Origin: Bacillota bacterium
GTDB taxonomy: Bacteria > Bacillota > Clostridia > Peptostreptococcales > Anaerovoracaceae
DNA length: 21,909 bases
Assembly: GCA_016284485.1 (NCBI GenBank)
Contig: JAEEOX010000118.1
Span: 1-21,909, forward strand
Reading direction: 5' to 3'
Part shown: one piece after another, positions 5,374 through 14,819 of the stretch
Numbering within the stretch: the first letter of the stretch is position 1
Layout of the letters: each line of letters starts with the position of its first letter
Program-made: the position numbers and the translations under genes
Notes under the pieces: generated by a model
The model's database searches: none
What the model was told of the DNA's origin: nothing
The model's input: the letters and a program-made list of their open reading frames with translations, nothing else

Positions 5374-7080
5374 TTACATTCTCTCGGGTGCTTCCATTCC
5401 CAGAAGCTTCAGGCCGTTTTTGATGGCTGTCTTGGCCGCGGAGGTCAGGGCCAGCTTGGCCTTTCTCTCCTCCTTGTTATCGGTCAGGATATGCTCATCA
5501 TGATAGAACTTGTTGAAGGCCTGAGCCATGTCCACTATGTGTCTGGTGAGGATGGAAGGCTCGTACTTGGTTCCCGCCTCGATGATCACGTCTGTGAGCG
5601 CGTAGATCTCCTTGACCAGTGTGTAGGCAGAACCCTCTTTCAGGTACTGGGGATCGAAGCCTGTCAGGTCGTTGGCATCCTCTCCGGCGTTGCGGAGAAC
5701 TGATGCGCATCTGGCGTAGGTGTACTGAACGTAGGGACCGGTCTCGCCGTTGAAGTCCAGGACCTGCTTCCAGTTGAACACATAGTCCTTGATCCTGTTG
5801 TTGGAAAGCTCGTTGAATACCACGGCTCCAACGCCTACCTGCTTCGCGATCTCTTCGATGTTGTCTGTGGCTACGCCCTTTTCCCTGATGATGTCCCTGG
5901 TCTCGTCGATGGCGCGGTTCAGCACGTCTTCAAGGAAGACCACTCGGCCTTCTCTTGTGGACATGGTGCCCTCTTCGAGGCTGACAAGTCCGAAGGGAAC
6001 GTGGACGATGTCCTTGGACCATTCATAGCCCATGAGTTCCAGGATCTTTTTGAGTTGCTGGAAGTGCAGGTTCTGCTGGGAAGCCACCACGTAGATGTTC
6101 TTGTAGAAATCGTATGTGGCCTTGCGGTATTTTGCGCAGGCAAGGTCACGGGTGATGTACAGAGTGGATCCGTCGGATTTGAGGATGGGAGCCGGTGTAA
6201 GTCCGTAGGGCTCCAGATCCACGATCTCAGCGCCCTGGGATTCCTTGAGCAGGTTCTTTTCCTTAAGTTCCTCCACCACTGCGGGCATCTTGTCGGAATA
6301 GAAGGATTCTCCGGCGTAGGAGTCGTACTCTATGCCCAGAAGTTTATATACCCTGTTGAATTCCTTCAGAGACTCGTCTCTGAACCACTGCCACAGTCTG
6401 GTCTCCTCTTCTTCGCCGTGCTCCAGCCTTGCGAAGGTCTCTCTTGCCTCATCGTTCAATGAGGGATCCTTCTCCGCTTCTACGTGGAACTTGGTGTAGT
6501 AGGAAAGCAGGGTCGGAATGGGATTGTTCCTTACATCCTCCTCGTTTCCCCAGTGACGGAAGGCCACGATCATCTTGCCGAACTGTGTGCCGTAGTCGCC
6601 CAGATGGTTGATCCTGATGACGTGGAAGCCCATGGCCTGATGGATCAGGTTGATGGAGTTTCCGATGACGGTGGATCTGATATGACCGATGTGGAAAGGC
6701 TTGGCGATGTTGGGAGATGAGAACTCCACGATCTCGGGTCTGCCCTGTCCCACGTTGGACTTGCCGTAATCATCACCCTTTGCCATGGCTTCTTCCACCA
6801 CTTCACTGATGAAGGGCTCCTTGGCTATGAACATGTTTACGTAGGCGTTGACCTGCTCCACCTTCTCGAACATGGGGTTTCCCGCAAGGCCGTCGGCAAT
6901 GCCCTTCGCGATGAGGGGCGGAGCCTTTCTCAGGACCTTGGCCAGTCTGAAGCAGGGGAAGGAATAATCTCCCATCTCGCTGTTCTGGGGAACTTCGATC
7001 ATTCCCGCGATCTCTTCGACTGTAAGGTCAGCCACCTGTTCCTTCAGGAGCTTGGCCAGTTCTTCTTTCACATTAATCAT
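5374..7080 (-). CDS. argS: Arginine--tRNA ligase
   Basis: A 568-residue class I aminoacyl-tRNA synthetase that attaches arginine to tRNA-Arg using ATP in the cytosol. The N-terminal ~110 residues form the Arg-specific additional domain. The catalytic core has SSPNIAKPFHIGH (HIGH at 130-133) and a KMSKS equivalent reading MSTREG (373-378). The C-terminal ~120 residues are the DALR anticodon-binding domain (VQYTYARCASVLR onward). Length is normal. The ATG overlaps the DUF523 stop by 4 nt (ATGA), with GGAG inside the preceding gene as ribosome site. The stop is a run of three in-frame TAA codons (5368-5376). No T-box leader is visible; expression is presumably through the operon. Confidence 0.97.
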   Translation of the reverse strand: MINVKEELAKLLKEQVADLTVEEIAGMIEVPQNSEMGDYSFPCFRLAKVLRKAPPLIAKGIADGLAGNPMFEKVEQVNAYVNMFIAKEPFISEVVEEAMAKGDDYGKSNVGQGRPEIVEFSSPNIAKPFHIGHIRSTVIGNSINLIHQAMGFHVIRINHLGDYGTQFGKMIVAFRHWGNEEDVRNNPIPTLLSYYTKFHVEAEKDPSLNDEARETFARLEHGEEEETRLWQWFRDESLKEFNRVYKLLGIEYDSYAGESFYSDKMPAVVEELKEKNLLKESQGAEIVDLEPYGLTPAPILKSDGSTLYITRDLACAKYRKATYDFYKNIYVVASQQNLHFQQLKKILELMGYEWSKDIVHVPFGLVSLEEGTMSTREGRVVFLEDVLNRAIDETRDIIREKGVATDNIEEIAKQVGVGAVVFNELSNNRIKDYVFNWKQVLDFNGETGPYVQYTYARCASVLRNAGEDANDLTGFDPQYLKEGSAYTLVKEIYALTDVIIEAGTKYEPSILTRHIVDMAQAFNKFYHDEHILTDNKEERKAKLALTSAAKTAIKNGLKLLGMEAPERM

Positions 7081-7526
7081 ATCTTTTCTCCTATAAGCTC
7101 TGTTATATTGTTTTCGTTATATACCCTGATCCCCAGGGCTCTCAGTCTCTCTCCGAAGACTCCGTCCCTTTCGACCAGTGGTCCCGTAAAGGTCCCGTCG
7201 TGGATGGTCCCGTAGCCGCAGGAGGGGCTGTTCGCCTTGAGGATGGCACCCTCTATATCTTCCAGGGCATATCGTCGCAAAACACTTTCTTCGGTGAGTC
7301 TTGCCCCTTCCAGGAATTCACGGGTCACGTCCTCGCCCAGTTTATTTATCACCCTGTTGTCAAGGCGCTCACAGGGCGTTCTCGGGACGCTGAGCCCGCC
7401 TGCCACCTCGGGACAGACCGGACAGTACTCCTTGTCCTCAAGGAATCTGCACACTGCTTCCGAATAGTTGTTTCCTCCGGAATACTTCACGTTTTCGCCC
7501 AAAAGGCAGGCGCTTACGATGTACAT
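7077..7526 (-). CDS. DUF523 family protein
   Basis: A 149-residue cytosolic protein matching the DUF523 pattern along its length: SACLLGENVKYSGG at the N-terminus (C7), CPEVAGGLSVPRTPCE (C38 and C52), and KANSPSCGYG (C103). The spaced cysteines could bind metal or act in redox or thiolase-like chemistry, but the family has no established biochemical role that I know of. It sits between mutS2 (4-nt gap; its ribosome site lies in the mutS2 end) and argS (ATGA overlap), so it is translated with both. Family call is firm; function unknown. Confidence 0.9.
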   Translation of the reverse strand: MYIVSACLLGENVKYSGGNNYSEAVCRFLEDKEYCPVCPEVAGGLSVPRTPCERLDNRVINKLGEDVTREFLEGARLTEESVLRRYALEDIEGAILKANSPSCGYGTIHDGTFTGPLVERDGVFGERLRALGIRVYNENNITELIGEKI

Positions 7527-7530
7527 TCTC

Positions 7531-9936
7531 CTACTCCCTGAACTTGACTACGGTCACTCCGTCTCCGCCTTCGTTGTAATTGCCCTTTCTGAAGGAAGCC
7601 ACCGTCGGCATGGTCCTGAACAGATTTCTCAGTCCGTTCTGAAGTATGCCCTGGCCTCTTCCGTGAATGACTGTGACCTCTTTCAGTCCCGCCACATAGG
7701 CGTCGTCCAGATACTTAGCCACGTCCTCCACCGCATCGTCAAGGTTCTTTCCTATGACGTTGACGGATGCCGAGACCTGCATGGCCTTGGTCCTGTATAT
7801 GCCCGAAGTGCCTCCGCCTGAGCCCGTCCGCCTCTCATAGATGCTCTTCTTTGGTACGTTGACGCCTTTGGGGCCTCCCTGCACAAGCATCAGTTCATCA
7901 GGCTTCACCCTCATCTTCATGGGGCCTGCCTGTACAAGGATGGGACCGTCTCCCGACGGTATCTCCAGCACTTCTGCTATCTCTCCCACGGAAACCAGCT
8001 TGACCCGGTCTCCGGGCTTGAGTTCGTTTACCGAAACGGGATTATTGTTAACTTCTTTTATCTCCACAGAGGAGTACTTGTTCCTGACGTCCTTAAGCTT
8101 CTTCCTGCCGGAATCCAGCTTCTTGTTCCGCTCTCCCAGGCTCTCCTCTTTGGCCAGTTCCCTGAGTTCCTCCCTTACCTCGTCCACGGTGCGGTTGGCG
8201 TCGTCAACGATGTCTCTGGCCTTCTGTCTGGCCTTCTCAAGCACCTCGTTTTCATGCTTGTCCAGAAGCTCAAGCCTTCTTGCGATCTTCGCTTCCTTCT
8301 CCTGGATCTCCTTCAGGGTCCTCTCGGCTTCCGCCCTTTCGTTCTCCGCGGTCTTCCTGTCGTTCTCTATCTTGGACAGCACGTCCTCGAACTCCAGGTC
8401 TCCCCTCTCGATGAGCCTGTCCTCCCGGTCGATGCTCTTCTGATCAAGGCCCAGCTTCCTGGATATCTCAAAAGCGTTTGACTTGCCGGGGGTGCCGATG
8501 ATGAGTCTGTATGTGGGACTCAGGGTCTCCACGTCGAACTCCATGGAGGCGTTCTGCACGCCCTCCCTGTCTATGGCGAATTTTTTGAGCTCGTTATAGT
8601 GGGTGGTGGCGGCCACGTCCGCACCCTTTTCCATGAGGGATTCCAGGATGGATATGGCCAGAGCTGCTCCCTCGGTGGGATCCGTTCCTGCGCCCAGCTC
8701 GTCCAGAAGGACCAGTGAGCCCAGGCCCGCTTTGTCCAGGAATTCCACTGTGTTTCTCATGTGAGATGAGAAAGTGGATAAGCTCTGCTCTATGGACTGT
8801 TCGTCGCCGATGTCGCAGAAAATATCTCTGTACACCGGCACCCTGCTCTCCGAGGATGCAGGTATGTGAAGTCCGGTCAGCGCCATCATGGAAAGCAGTC
8901 CCATGGTCTTAAGGGTCACCGTTTTTCCGCCCGTATTAGGCCCTGTGACCACCAAAGTGGTGAAATCCCTGCCCAGCCTTACATTGATGGGAACCACCTT
9001 CTTACGGTCAATTAAGGGGTGTCTCGCCTGTCTCAGATCAAGGAATCCATCCTCATCTATCTTTGGTTCCTCTGCCTTCATTTTGGAGGACAGTTTACCC
9101 TTGGCGAAGATCACATCCAGATCCGTAAGAATGGTCTGATTATTGTTGAGTTCCTTGAAGTGCTCGGCCACAGCACCTGAGAGTTCCATGAGGATCCTCT
9201 CGATCTCTGCCTTCTCCCTGAGCTCCAGTTCTCTCAGGCGGTTGTTGGCTTCCACCACCGCCTGTGGCTCTATGAAAAGCGTGGAACCCGATCCCGACTG
9301 ATCGTGTACGATCCCGGGTACCTTGCCTCTGTGCTCCGCCTTGACGGGTACCACGTATCTGCCGTCACGAACGGTGATTATGGCGTCCTGCAGGTAAGGC
9401 TGGTTCGTCTTGGAGAAAACTACGGAGTTCAGTTTGGCTCTTATCTGTTCGTTCTCCCTGAGTATGTCCCTTCTGATCCTGGCCAGTTCAGGTGATGCGG
9501 AGTCGGCCATCTCATCCTCTGAAAGGATCGAACGGTCTATCCTGTCCCTGAGAGACGGGAAGGTCTCCAGGACTTCCGCTCTTCCTGAGATGGACGGAAG
9601 TTCCGGCAGATCCTTTCCGAGAAAGTTCCTGCAGTCCTCTGTTATCTTCATGTTCCTCAGGATCATCAGGAGCTCTTTCATGGTCAGAGACCCGCCTTTT
9701 CTGGCGCGGAGCAGCAGCGGCTTCGTATCGTACAGTCCGCCCAGAGGGAGCGGGCCCTTCCTTACGATAACTTCCGCCGCTTCCGAAGTCTCCTCCAGGA
9801 GATCTCTTATTTCTCTTGGATCGGTCCGGGGGCTGAATCTTGAGATCCTCTCCTTTGCCATCTGGGAGCAGGCCTCGCCCGAAAGCATCTCTATTATTTT
9901 GTTGTATTCAAGAATGTCCGATGCTCTCTTGTTCAT
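7531..9936 (-). CDS. mutS2: MutS2 ATPase with C-terminal Smr domain
   Basis: An 801-residue MutS-family ATPase lacking the mismatch-recognition domain. The lever/clamp region covers about 1-290. The ATPase has Walker A GPNTGGKT (332-339) and Walker B LVLLDELGAGTDP (408-420). A long charged coiled coil (about 505-620), a small KOW-like beta domain (about 630-690) and an Smr domain (about 720-801, HGRGQG at 758-763) follow. In other bacteria MutS2 acts on branched DNA or on collided ribosomes, where it helps split stalled ribosomes. The usual LDLRG motif at the start of Smr reads VNVIG (N726 in place of Asp), so nuclease activity is questionable. It is preceded by zapA and followed after 4 nt by the DUF523 gene. 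The start ATG has AGGGGAA just upstream. Confidence 0.95.
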   Translation of the reverse strand: MNKRASDILEYNKIIEMLSGEACSQMAKERISRFSPRTDPREIRDLLEETSEAAEVIVRKGPLPLGGLYDTKPLLLRARKGGSLTMKELLMILRNMKITEDCRNFLGKDLPELPSISGRAEVLETFPSLRDRIDRSILSEDEMADSASPELARIRRDILRENEQIRAKLNSVVFSKTNQPYLQDAIITVRDGRYVVPVKAEHRGKVPGIVHDQSGSGSTLFIEPQAVVEANNRLRELELREKAEIERILMELSGAVAEHFKELNNNQTILTDLDVIFAKGKLSSKMKAEEPKIDEDGFLDLRQARHPLIDRKKVVPINVRLGRDFTTLVVTGPNTGGKTVTLKTMGLLSMMALTGLHIPASSESRVPVYRDIFCDIGDEQSIEQSLSTFSSHMRNTVEFLDKAGLGSLVLLDELGAGTDPTEGAALAISILESLMEKGADVAATTHYNELKKFAIDREGVQNASMEFDVETLSPTYRLIIGTPGKSNAFEISRKLGLDQKSIDREDRLIERGDLEFEDVLSKIENDRKTAENERAEAERTLKEIQEKEAKIARRLELLDKHENEVLEKARQKARDIVDDANRTVDEVREELRELAKEESLGERNKKLDSGRKKLKDVRNKYSSVEIKEVNNNPVSVNELKPGDRVKLVSVGEIAEVLEIPSGDGPILVQAGPMKMRVKPDELMLVQGGPKGVNVPKKSIYERRTGSGGGTSGIYRTKAMQVSASVNVIGKNLDDAVEDVAKYLDDAYVAGLKEVTVIHGRGQGILQNGLRNLFRTMPTVASFRKGNYNEGGDGVTVVKFRE

Positions 9937-9956
9937 TTCCCCTTATCGGCCCTTGA

Positions 9957-10421
9957 TCATATTTTTTTGAGCTTTGAAAGCTCGTCCTTAAGCTGGATGT
10001 TTTCCATCTGAAGATCAAAATATGCGGATTCGAACTCCTTCACCTTGTTCTCCAGCTTGGCAGCGTAATCCTCGATCTCCTTCTTGTCCTCGTCGGCCTT
10101 GGATGCGCCTTCCTTGTACTGAATGAAGTTCTGCTTGGCTTCGTCCCACAGCTTCATGTAGTGCTGGGTGTCGTTCTCAAGCCTTTCCTTCTCCTCCCTG
10201 AGTTTGGCGACTTCTTCCCTCATGCCGAACACTTCGTCCGCCATGTTGACGCAGGCCAGCGTAGCAAGGGAACCGGCTCTTGCGCTTGAGGTGAATTTTG
10301 AGATCTCTCTCATCTTTTCGTCTACGTACGCAGCGATCTCCTGAATTGTCTCAGGGTCTCTCTCTCCGGAAATTGTGTATTCCTGTCCGTAGATCCTGAC
10401 TGTTACCTTGTTGTCTTCCAT
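9957..10421 (-). CDS. zapA: Cell division protein ZapA
   Basis: A 154-residue protein. The N-terminal part (KVTVRIYGQEYTISGERDPETIQEIAAYVDEKM) is the ZapA fold, followed by a helix (ATLACVNMADEVFGMREEV) and a long charged coiled coil to the C-terminus. ZapA binds and bundles FtsZ filaments at the division ring. The coiled coil is longer than in the classical ~90-residue ZapA of Bacillus, which is common in clostridial homologues. The pheT-zapA-mutS2 order supports the call. AAGGAGA lies 6 nt before the ATG. It shares the window with ftsZ but not its operon. Confidence 0.9.
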   Translation of the reverse strand: MEDNKVTVRIYGQEYTISGERDPETIQEIAAYVDEKMREISKFTSSARAGSLATLACVNMADEVFGMREEVAKLREEKERLENDTQHYMKLWDEAKQNFIQYKEGASKADEDKKEIEDYAAKLENKVKEFESAYFDLQMENIQLKDELSKLKKI

Positions 10422-10456
10422 GATGTCTCCTTAAGTTCAATTAAACCAGGGATAAC

Positions 10457-12970
10457 CTATATCTCTCTAAGGATGGCCCCAAGCTCCTCTGCCAGAGCTT
10501 TGACTACCTTAGCGTGGACCGCAGCGGCCTCGTCATCCTTAAGTGTCTTCTCATCCGACCTGTAGGTCAGGCTGAAGGCGACGCTCTTCTTTCCCGGAGG
10601 AATGGGAACTCCTCTGTAGATGTCGAAAAGTTTCACATCCTTCAGGAGGTCTCCCGCGGTCTTCTTTATGACTGCTTCTATGTTTCCAACCGTCTCGCTC
10701 TCCTTCACCACCAGGGCGATGTCTCTGATGATGGCAGGATATTTGGGAAGCGGTTTGAAGATCTTGGTGGTGTTGGCCAGAGCAAGGATGCCGTCCAGAG
10801 CAAGCTCTGCGGCGTATGTCTTGGTTCCGATGCCGTACTTCTCAGTGACTTCCGGATGTACCTCACCCATGATGCCTATCTCGATCTCTTCGGGCTTGTC
10901 GCCGTTTTCAAGATGAGCCATGTGAGTGGCGCGGATCCTGGCGCATCTTCCCGGATGATAGGGACCATATTCTGTTTCCGGAACGAATTCAAGATCTCTG
11001 ATGCCAAGTTTGTAAAGCATCTCAGTGATGATGCCCTTGAGTTCGAAGAAGCCTGCCCCTGCTCCGTACATTCCGAAGGAAATATCATATCCTTCGAAGG
11101 GAAGCCCGTTCTCCTCCAGATAGTTCATCATGAAGGTGTTTCCGATCTCGAAAGCCTTGACCGTGTCTATGTTTCTGGAGTAGTTCCTGCCAAGGACTTC
11201 CATCATCTGGGGCATGAGTATGGTCCTCATGACAGATGTGTCCTCTCCCAGAGGATTGAGGATCCTGACGAAACCTCTCTCCCAGGAGTCCTCAGCTATC
11301 CTGACGTTGTCCACTCCCTTGGGGCTTACGAATGAATATGTCTGGATCTCATCCATTCCCAGGGCGCAGAGGCTCTCCCTGATGGTGTCTCTGATATCCC
11401 TGGAATATGACTGGGATGCTTCGTTGTTGCCCTTGGGGATGGTAACGGGAAGCTGGTCATAGCCGTAAAGTCTGGCCACTTCCTCCACGATGTCTTCCTC
11501 GATCTTGATGTCCTGTCTGACCGTAGGATAGCTGACATACATGTCGTCTCCCTCGCCGGTCACAGTCATCTCAAGAGATTCGAGGTATGATACCATCTGC
11601 TCTCTGGGGATATCGATGCCCAGGACCTTGTTGATCCTGGAAACTCTTGCGTGTACCGGAACAGCTTCCTCGGGAACGGGATAGATGTCGATCATTCCCT
11701 TCACCACCGTGCCTGCTCCGATGAGCTCGATCAGGTGGCACATTCTGTCTGCAGCGGTTCCTGCCAGATTGGGGTCGATCCCCTTCTCGTATCTTCCGGA
11801 TGCCTCTGTCCTAAGACCAAGCCTCTTGGCTGTGGTCCTGACGGAATTGGCCTGGAAGTTGGCGGATTCGATTACGATGGTCCTGGTGTCCTCTGTGATC
11901 TCAGAGTTCAGACCTCCCATGACACCTGCGATGCCCACGGGCTTCTCGGCGTCGTTGATCATCAGCATCCTGTCATCCAGAGTTCTCTCAGTTCCGTCCA
12001 GAGTCACGAACTTCTCCCCGTTCTTCGCGGTATCGACTATGATCCTGTGGTCCGCAATGGTCTCGATGTCAAATGCGTGCATGGGCTGGCCGTATTCCAG
12101 CATCACGAAGTTGGTGATGTCCACTATGTTGTTGATGGGTCTCATGCCCGCGTGGATCAGCCTCTTCTGGAGCCACCAGGGGGAATCCTCCACCTTGATG
12201 TCCTTCACCACTCTCGCAGTGTATCTCTTGCAGAGATCAGATCTGACCTCAGCCTTGATATAGTCGCTGATGTCCTCCACCTCTTCACCGGTGGTGATCG
12301 CGGGGTACTTCAGTTCTGTGCCGAAGGTGGCTGCAGCTTCCCTGGCCATGCCTATCATGGCCAGGCAGTCAGGACGGTTGGGGGTGATCTCGAAATCGAT
12401 CACTGCGTCCCTGAGGCCCATGACTTCAACTACGTCCTTGCCCAGAGCGCTCTCGAAGGCTGCGGAGTTTTTCCTGTCATGATCCAGGAGCCAGATGCCG
12501 TCCTTCTGGTTCACGGGGACTACCTTGTCATCATAGCCCAGCTCACCGAAGGAGCACAGCATTCCGTAGGACATAACACCTCTCAGCTCGCCGGCCTTGA
12601 GGTCCACGCCCTCTTCCGTCTTCGGCTGTCCGTGAAGGGGTCCCGGTATGTGCGCCCCATCCAGAGCCACGGGGACATATGCTCCCTCATATACGTTGGG
12701 GGCGCCTGTAACGATCTGGAGAAGTCCGGTCTCCGGATCTTTGCCGAATGCTTTTGCGTCGCCAACGTTCACCTGAAGCACCACCAGCTTGTCTGCATGG
12801 GGATGCTTCTCGATCTTTTCTATCTTACCTACGACTACACCGGAAATGTCCAGGCCTGTAAGTTCCATGGTCTCCAGGTTGGATCCTGACATGATCATCC
12901 TGTCGCAGAAAACTTCGGGGCTGACATTAACGTCCGTATAATCTTTTAACCATTCTAAAGAAACTATCAT
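10457..12970 (-). CDS. pheT: Phenylalanine--tRNA ligase, beta subunit
   Basis: An 837-residue subunit of the (alpha-beta)2 enzyme that charges tRNA-Phe. In order: an OB-fold tRNA-binding domain (VVGKIEKIEKHPHADKLVVLQV, about 45-65), the B3/B4 editing domain that clears Tyr-tRNA-Phe (about 205-405), the B5 domain (about 420-495), the pseudo-catalytic core, and the C-terminal ferredoxin-like anticodon-binding domain (about 745-837). It is a little longer than the usual ~800 residues because of small insertions. It follows pheS by 16 nt with a strong GAGGAGG site 8 nt before the ATG. No separate promoter or T-box is visible. Confidence 0.97.
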   Translation of the reverse strand: MIVSLEWLKDYTDVNVSPEVFCDRMIMSGSNLETMELTGLDISGVVVGKIEKIEKHPHADKLVVLQVNVGDAKAFGKDPETGLLQIVTGAPNVYEGAYVPVALDGAHIPGPLHGQPKTEEGVDLKAGELRGVMSYGMLCSFGELGYDDKVVPVNQKDGIWLLDHDRKNSAAFESALGKDVVEVMGLRDAVIDFEITPNRPDCLAMIGMAREAAATFGTELKYPAITTGEEVEDISDYIKAEVRSDLCKRYTARVVKDIKVEDSPWWLQKRLIHAGMRPINNIVDITNFVMLEYGQPMHAFDIETIADHRIIVDTAKNGEKFVTLDGTERTLDDRMLMINDAEKPVGIAGVMGGLNSEITEDTRTIVIESANFQANSVRTTAKRLGLRTEASGRYEKGIDPNLAGTAADRMCHLIELIGAGTVVKGMIDIYPVPEEAVPVHARVSRINKVLGIDIPREQMVSYLESLEMTVTGEGDDMYVSYPTVRQDIKIEEDIVEEVARLYGYDQLPVTIPKGNNEASQSYSRDIRDTIRESLCALGMDEIQTYSFVSPKGVDNVRIAEDSWERGFVRILNPLGEDTSVMRTILMPQMMEVLGRNYSRNIDTVKAFEIGNTFMMNYLEENGLPFEGYDISFGMYGAGAGFFELKGIITEMLYKLGIRDLEFVPETEYGPYHPGRCARIRATHMAHLENGDKPEEIEIGIMGEVHPEVTEKYGIGTKTYAAELALDGILALANTTKIFKPLPKYPAIIRDIALVVKESETVGNIEAVIKKTAGDLLKDVKLFDIYRGVPIPPGKKSVAFSLTYRSDEKTLKDDEAAAVHAKVVKALAEELGAILREI

Positions 12971-12986
12971 TTATGCCGCCTCCTCT

Positions 12987-14009
12987 CTATTTGAACTGTT
13001 CAATGAAACGTACGTCGTTCTCATAGAGAAGTCTTATGTCGTCGATCTCATGCTTGAGCATGGCCACACGCTCAACGCCCAGTCCGAAGGCGAAGCCCGT
13101 GTACTTCTCAGTGTCGATGCCGCCTACCTTGAGCACGGAGGGATGGACCATTCCGCAGCCAAGGATCTCGATCCAGCCGGATCCCTTGCAGACTCTGCAT
13201 CCTCTTCCGCCGCACTTGAAGCAGGACACGTCCATCTCTGCGGAGGGTTCCGTGAAGGGGAAGTGGTGAGGTCTGAACTTGGTCCTGGTCTCGGATCCGA
13301 ACATCTTCTTGGCGAAGGTGTCCAGCACGCCCTTGAGGTCAGCCATGGTTATGCCCTCGTCCACCACCAGGCCTTCCACCTGATGGAACATGGGAGAATG
13401 GGTGGCGTCAGGAGTGTCGCATCTGAAGCATCTGCCCGGAGCAAAAACTCTGATGGGAGGCTTCATGGACTGAAGTGTCCTTACCTGTACCGGTGATGTC
13501 TGAGTCCTCAGAAGGACCTGATCGTTTATGTAGAAAGTGTCGGTCCAGTCTCTGGCGGGATGGTCGGGGCCTGCGTTCAGCGCATCGAAATTGTTGTACA
13601 CCGTCTCGATCTCAGGACCCTCTGTCAGAGTGAATCCCATGGACTTGAACACATCTGATATCTCATTGATGGTTATCGTGACAGGATGCTCTGTTCCCAG
13701 GTGGAACTCCTTGCCCGGCTCCGTTACGTCGATCTTCTCGGCCTTGAACCTGGCTTCCTGAGCCGCCGCCTTGAGCTGCTCCTGTGTGTTCTTAAGCATC
13801 TGCTCGATCTGGGCCTTCACCGTGTTGGCTTCCATGCCCAGTTCTTTTCTCTCCTCAGGCGAAAGACCACCCATGGATTTGAGGATGGATGTCAGATCGC
13901 CTTTTTTGCCCAGTATCTTTATCCTTACGTCTTCAGCATCCTTAAGGGACGTGGCTTCATCCAGTCTCCTCTTCGCTTCGTTAAGGATCTCCTGTAACGA
14001 TTCCTTCAT
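12987..14009 (-). CDS. pheS: Phenylalanine--tRNA ligase, alpha subunit
   Basis: A 340-residue catalytic class II subunit. The N-terminal ~90 residues are a coiled-coil tRNA-binding arm. The core shows HPARDWTDTFY (150-160), motif 2 around RCFRCDTPDATHSPMFHQVEG (193-213) and motif 3 GFAFGLGVERVAMLKH (305-320). Four cysteines (C263, C266, C271, C274) form a zinc-knuckle-like insert common in clostridial PheS. Length is normal. The ATG overlaps the methyltransferase stop by 4 nt (ATGA), so translation is likely coupled. pheS and pheT together form the complete synthetase. Confidence 0.97.
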   Translation of the reverse strand: MKESLQEILNEAKRRLDEATSLKDAEDVRIKILGKKGDLTSILKSMGGLSPEERKELGMEANTVKAQIEQMLKNTQEQLKAAAQEARFKAEKIDVTEPGKEFHLGTEHPVTITINEISDVFKSMGFTLTEGPEIETVYNNFDALNAGPDHPARDWTDTFYINDQVLLRTQTSPVQVRTLQSMKPPIRVFAPGRCFRCDTPDATHSPMFHQVEGLVVDEGITMADLKGVLDTFAKKMFGSETRTKFRPHHFPFTEPSAEMDVSCFKCGGRGCRVCKGSGWIEILGCGMVHPSVLKVGGIDTEKYTGFAFGLGVERVAMLKHEIDDIRLLYENDVRFIEQFK

Positions 14010-14800
14010 TTCTTGCTTCTTATCCTTTCATACATCAGTATTCCCGCCGCCATGGATGCGTTCAGGCTCTCGGTATCTCCGGCCATGGGAATACGTATTT
14101 TCAAGTCCGCCATCTCAATGAGCTCCGGTGAGACGCCGTTTCCCTCGTTGCCTACGACTATGGCGCAGTCTCTGGAAAGATCTTCCTCGTAATACGCCTT
14201 CTCCGCAGTCATGTAGGAAACAGCAAGTTTCTTGTTCCGAGACTTAAGAAATGCGGACAGTTCTTCGTTTGTCTCAAAAAATGCAACGGGCATCCTCAGG
14301 ACCGACCCTGCGGCGGATCTCACCGCCTTGGGTGAATACGGATCTGCGGTCCCCTTCAAAAACACTGCCAGACTGAAGCCGGCAGCATCCGCAGTTCTCA
14401 GGATGGTACCGATGTTCCCCGGGTCCTGCAGCCGGTCAAGCACGATGATGTTCCCGTCCTTGAGATCCAGGGTGTAGGGATCGGTGTCCTTCATTCCGAC
14501 TATCCCCAATATGCCCTGGGGAGTCACGGTGTCGCTCAGCTTAGAGAACAAAGAAGGGGGCAGCATGAAGATCCTGTCCCCCGGTACTTCGCTGAGAGCA
14601 GGTCCGATGCCGTCTGGGCTTTCCGGTCCAACCTCACGCCTTACCATGAGAGCTTTGATCTCGATACCTTCTTTCAGGGCCTCTTCCAGAAGATTCGGCC
14701 CCTCTATAAGGTACTCTCTCCACTTTTCACGGTATTTCTTCTTCTTAAGTTCAAGAGCATGTCTGAATATTTTGTTTTTGTCAGATAATATCTCTTTCAA
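14006..14800 (-). CDS. SpoU (TrmH)-family RNA 2'-O-methyltransferase, YsgA-like
   Basis: A 264-residue SPOUT-fold enzyme expected to transfer a methyl group from SAM to a ribose 2'-OH in rRNA or tRNA. An N-terminal L30-like substrate-binding part (about 1-105, KYREKWREYLIEGPNLLEEAL) is followed by the knotted domain: motif 1 LQDPGNIGTILRTADAAGF (124-142), motif 2 IVVGNEGNGVS (214-224) and motif 3 SLNASMAAGILMYE (245-258). Placement directly before pheST matches ysgA of Bacillus, so a 23S rRNA target is likely but unproven. The start is TTG: an in-frame stop lies four codons upstream, no ATG follows nearby, and family members align from about residue 1. The upstream ribosome site is poor. Confidence 0.9.
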   Translation of the reverse strand: MKEILSDKNKIFRHALELKKKKYREKWREYLIEGPNLLEEALKEGIEIKALMVRREVGPESPDGIGPALSEVPGDRIFMLPPSLFSKLSDTVTPQGILGIVGMKDTDPYTLDLKDGNIIVLDRLQDPGNIGTILRTADAAGFSLAVFLKGTADPYSPKAVRSAAGSVLRMPVAFFETNEELSAFLKSRNKKLAVSYMTAEKAYYEEDLSRDCAIVVGNEGNGVSPELIEMADLKIRIPMAGDTESLNASMAAGILMYERIRSKK

Positions 14801-14812
14801 ACGGCTTGTTCA

Positions 14813-14818
14813 ATTATA
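14813..14818 (-). promoter_or_regulatory. TATAAT box just upstream of the SpoU gene
   Basis: A perfect TATAAT on the minus strand ends 12 nt before the TTG start codon. No recognisable -35 lies at the right distance; that position is the GC-rich arm of a hairpin. If active, the mRNA would have a leader of only about 5-6 nt. Confidence 0.35.
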
Positions 14819-14819
14819 C

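Noticed and set aside
11651..12889. Long plus-strand open frame of about 410 codons
   Set aside because: Antisense to pheT, composition driven by pheT codon use, no start signals or domains.
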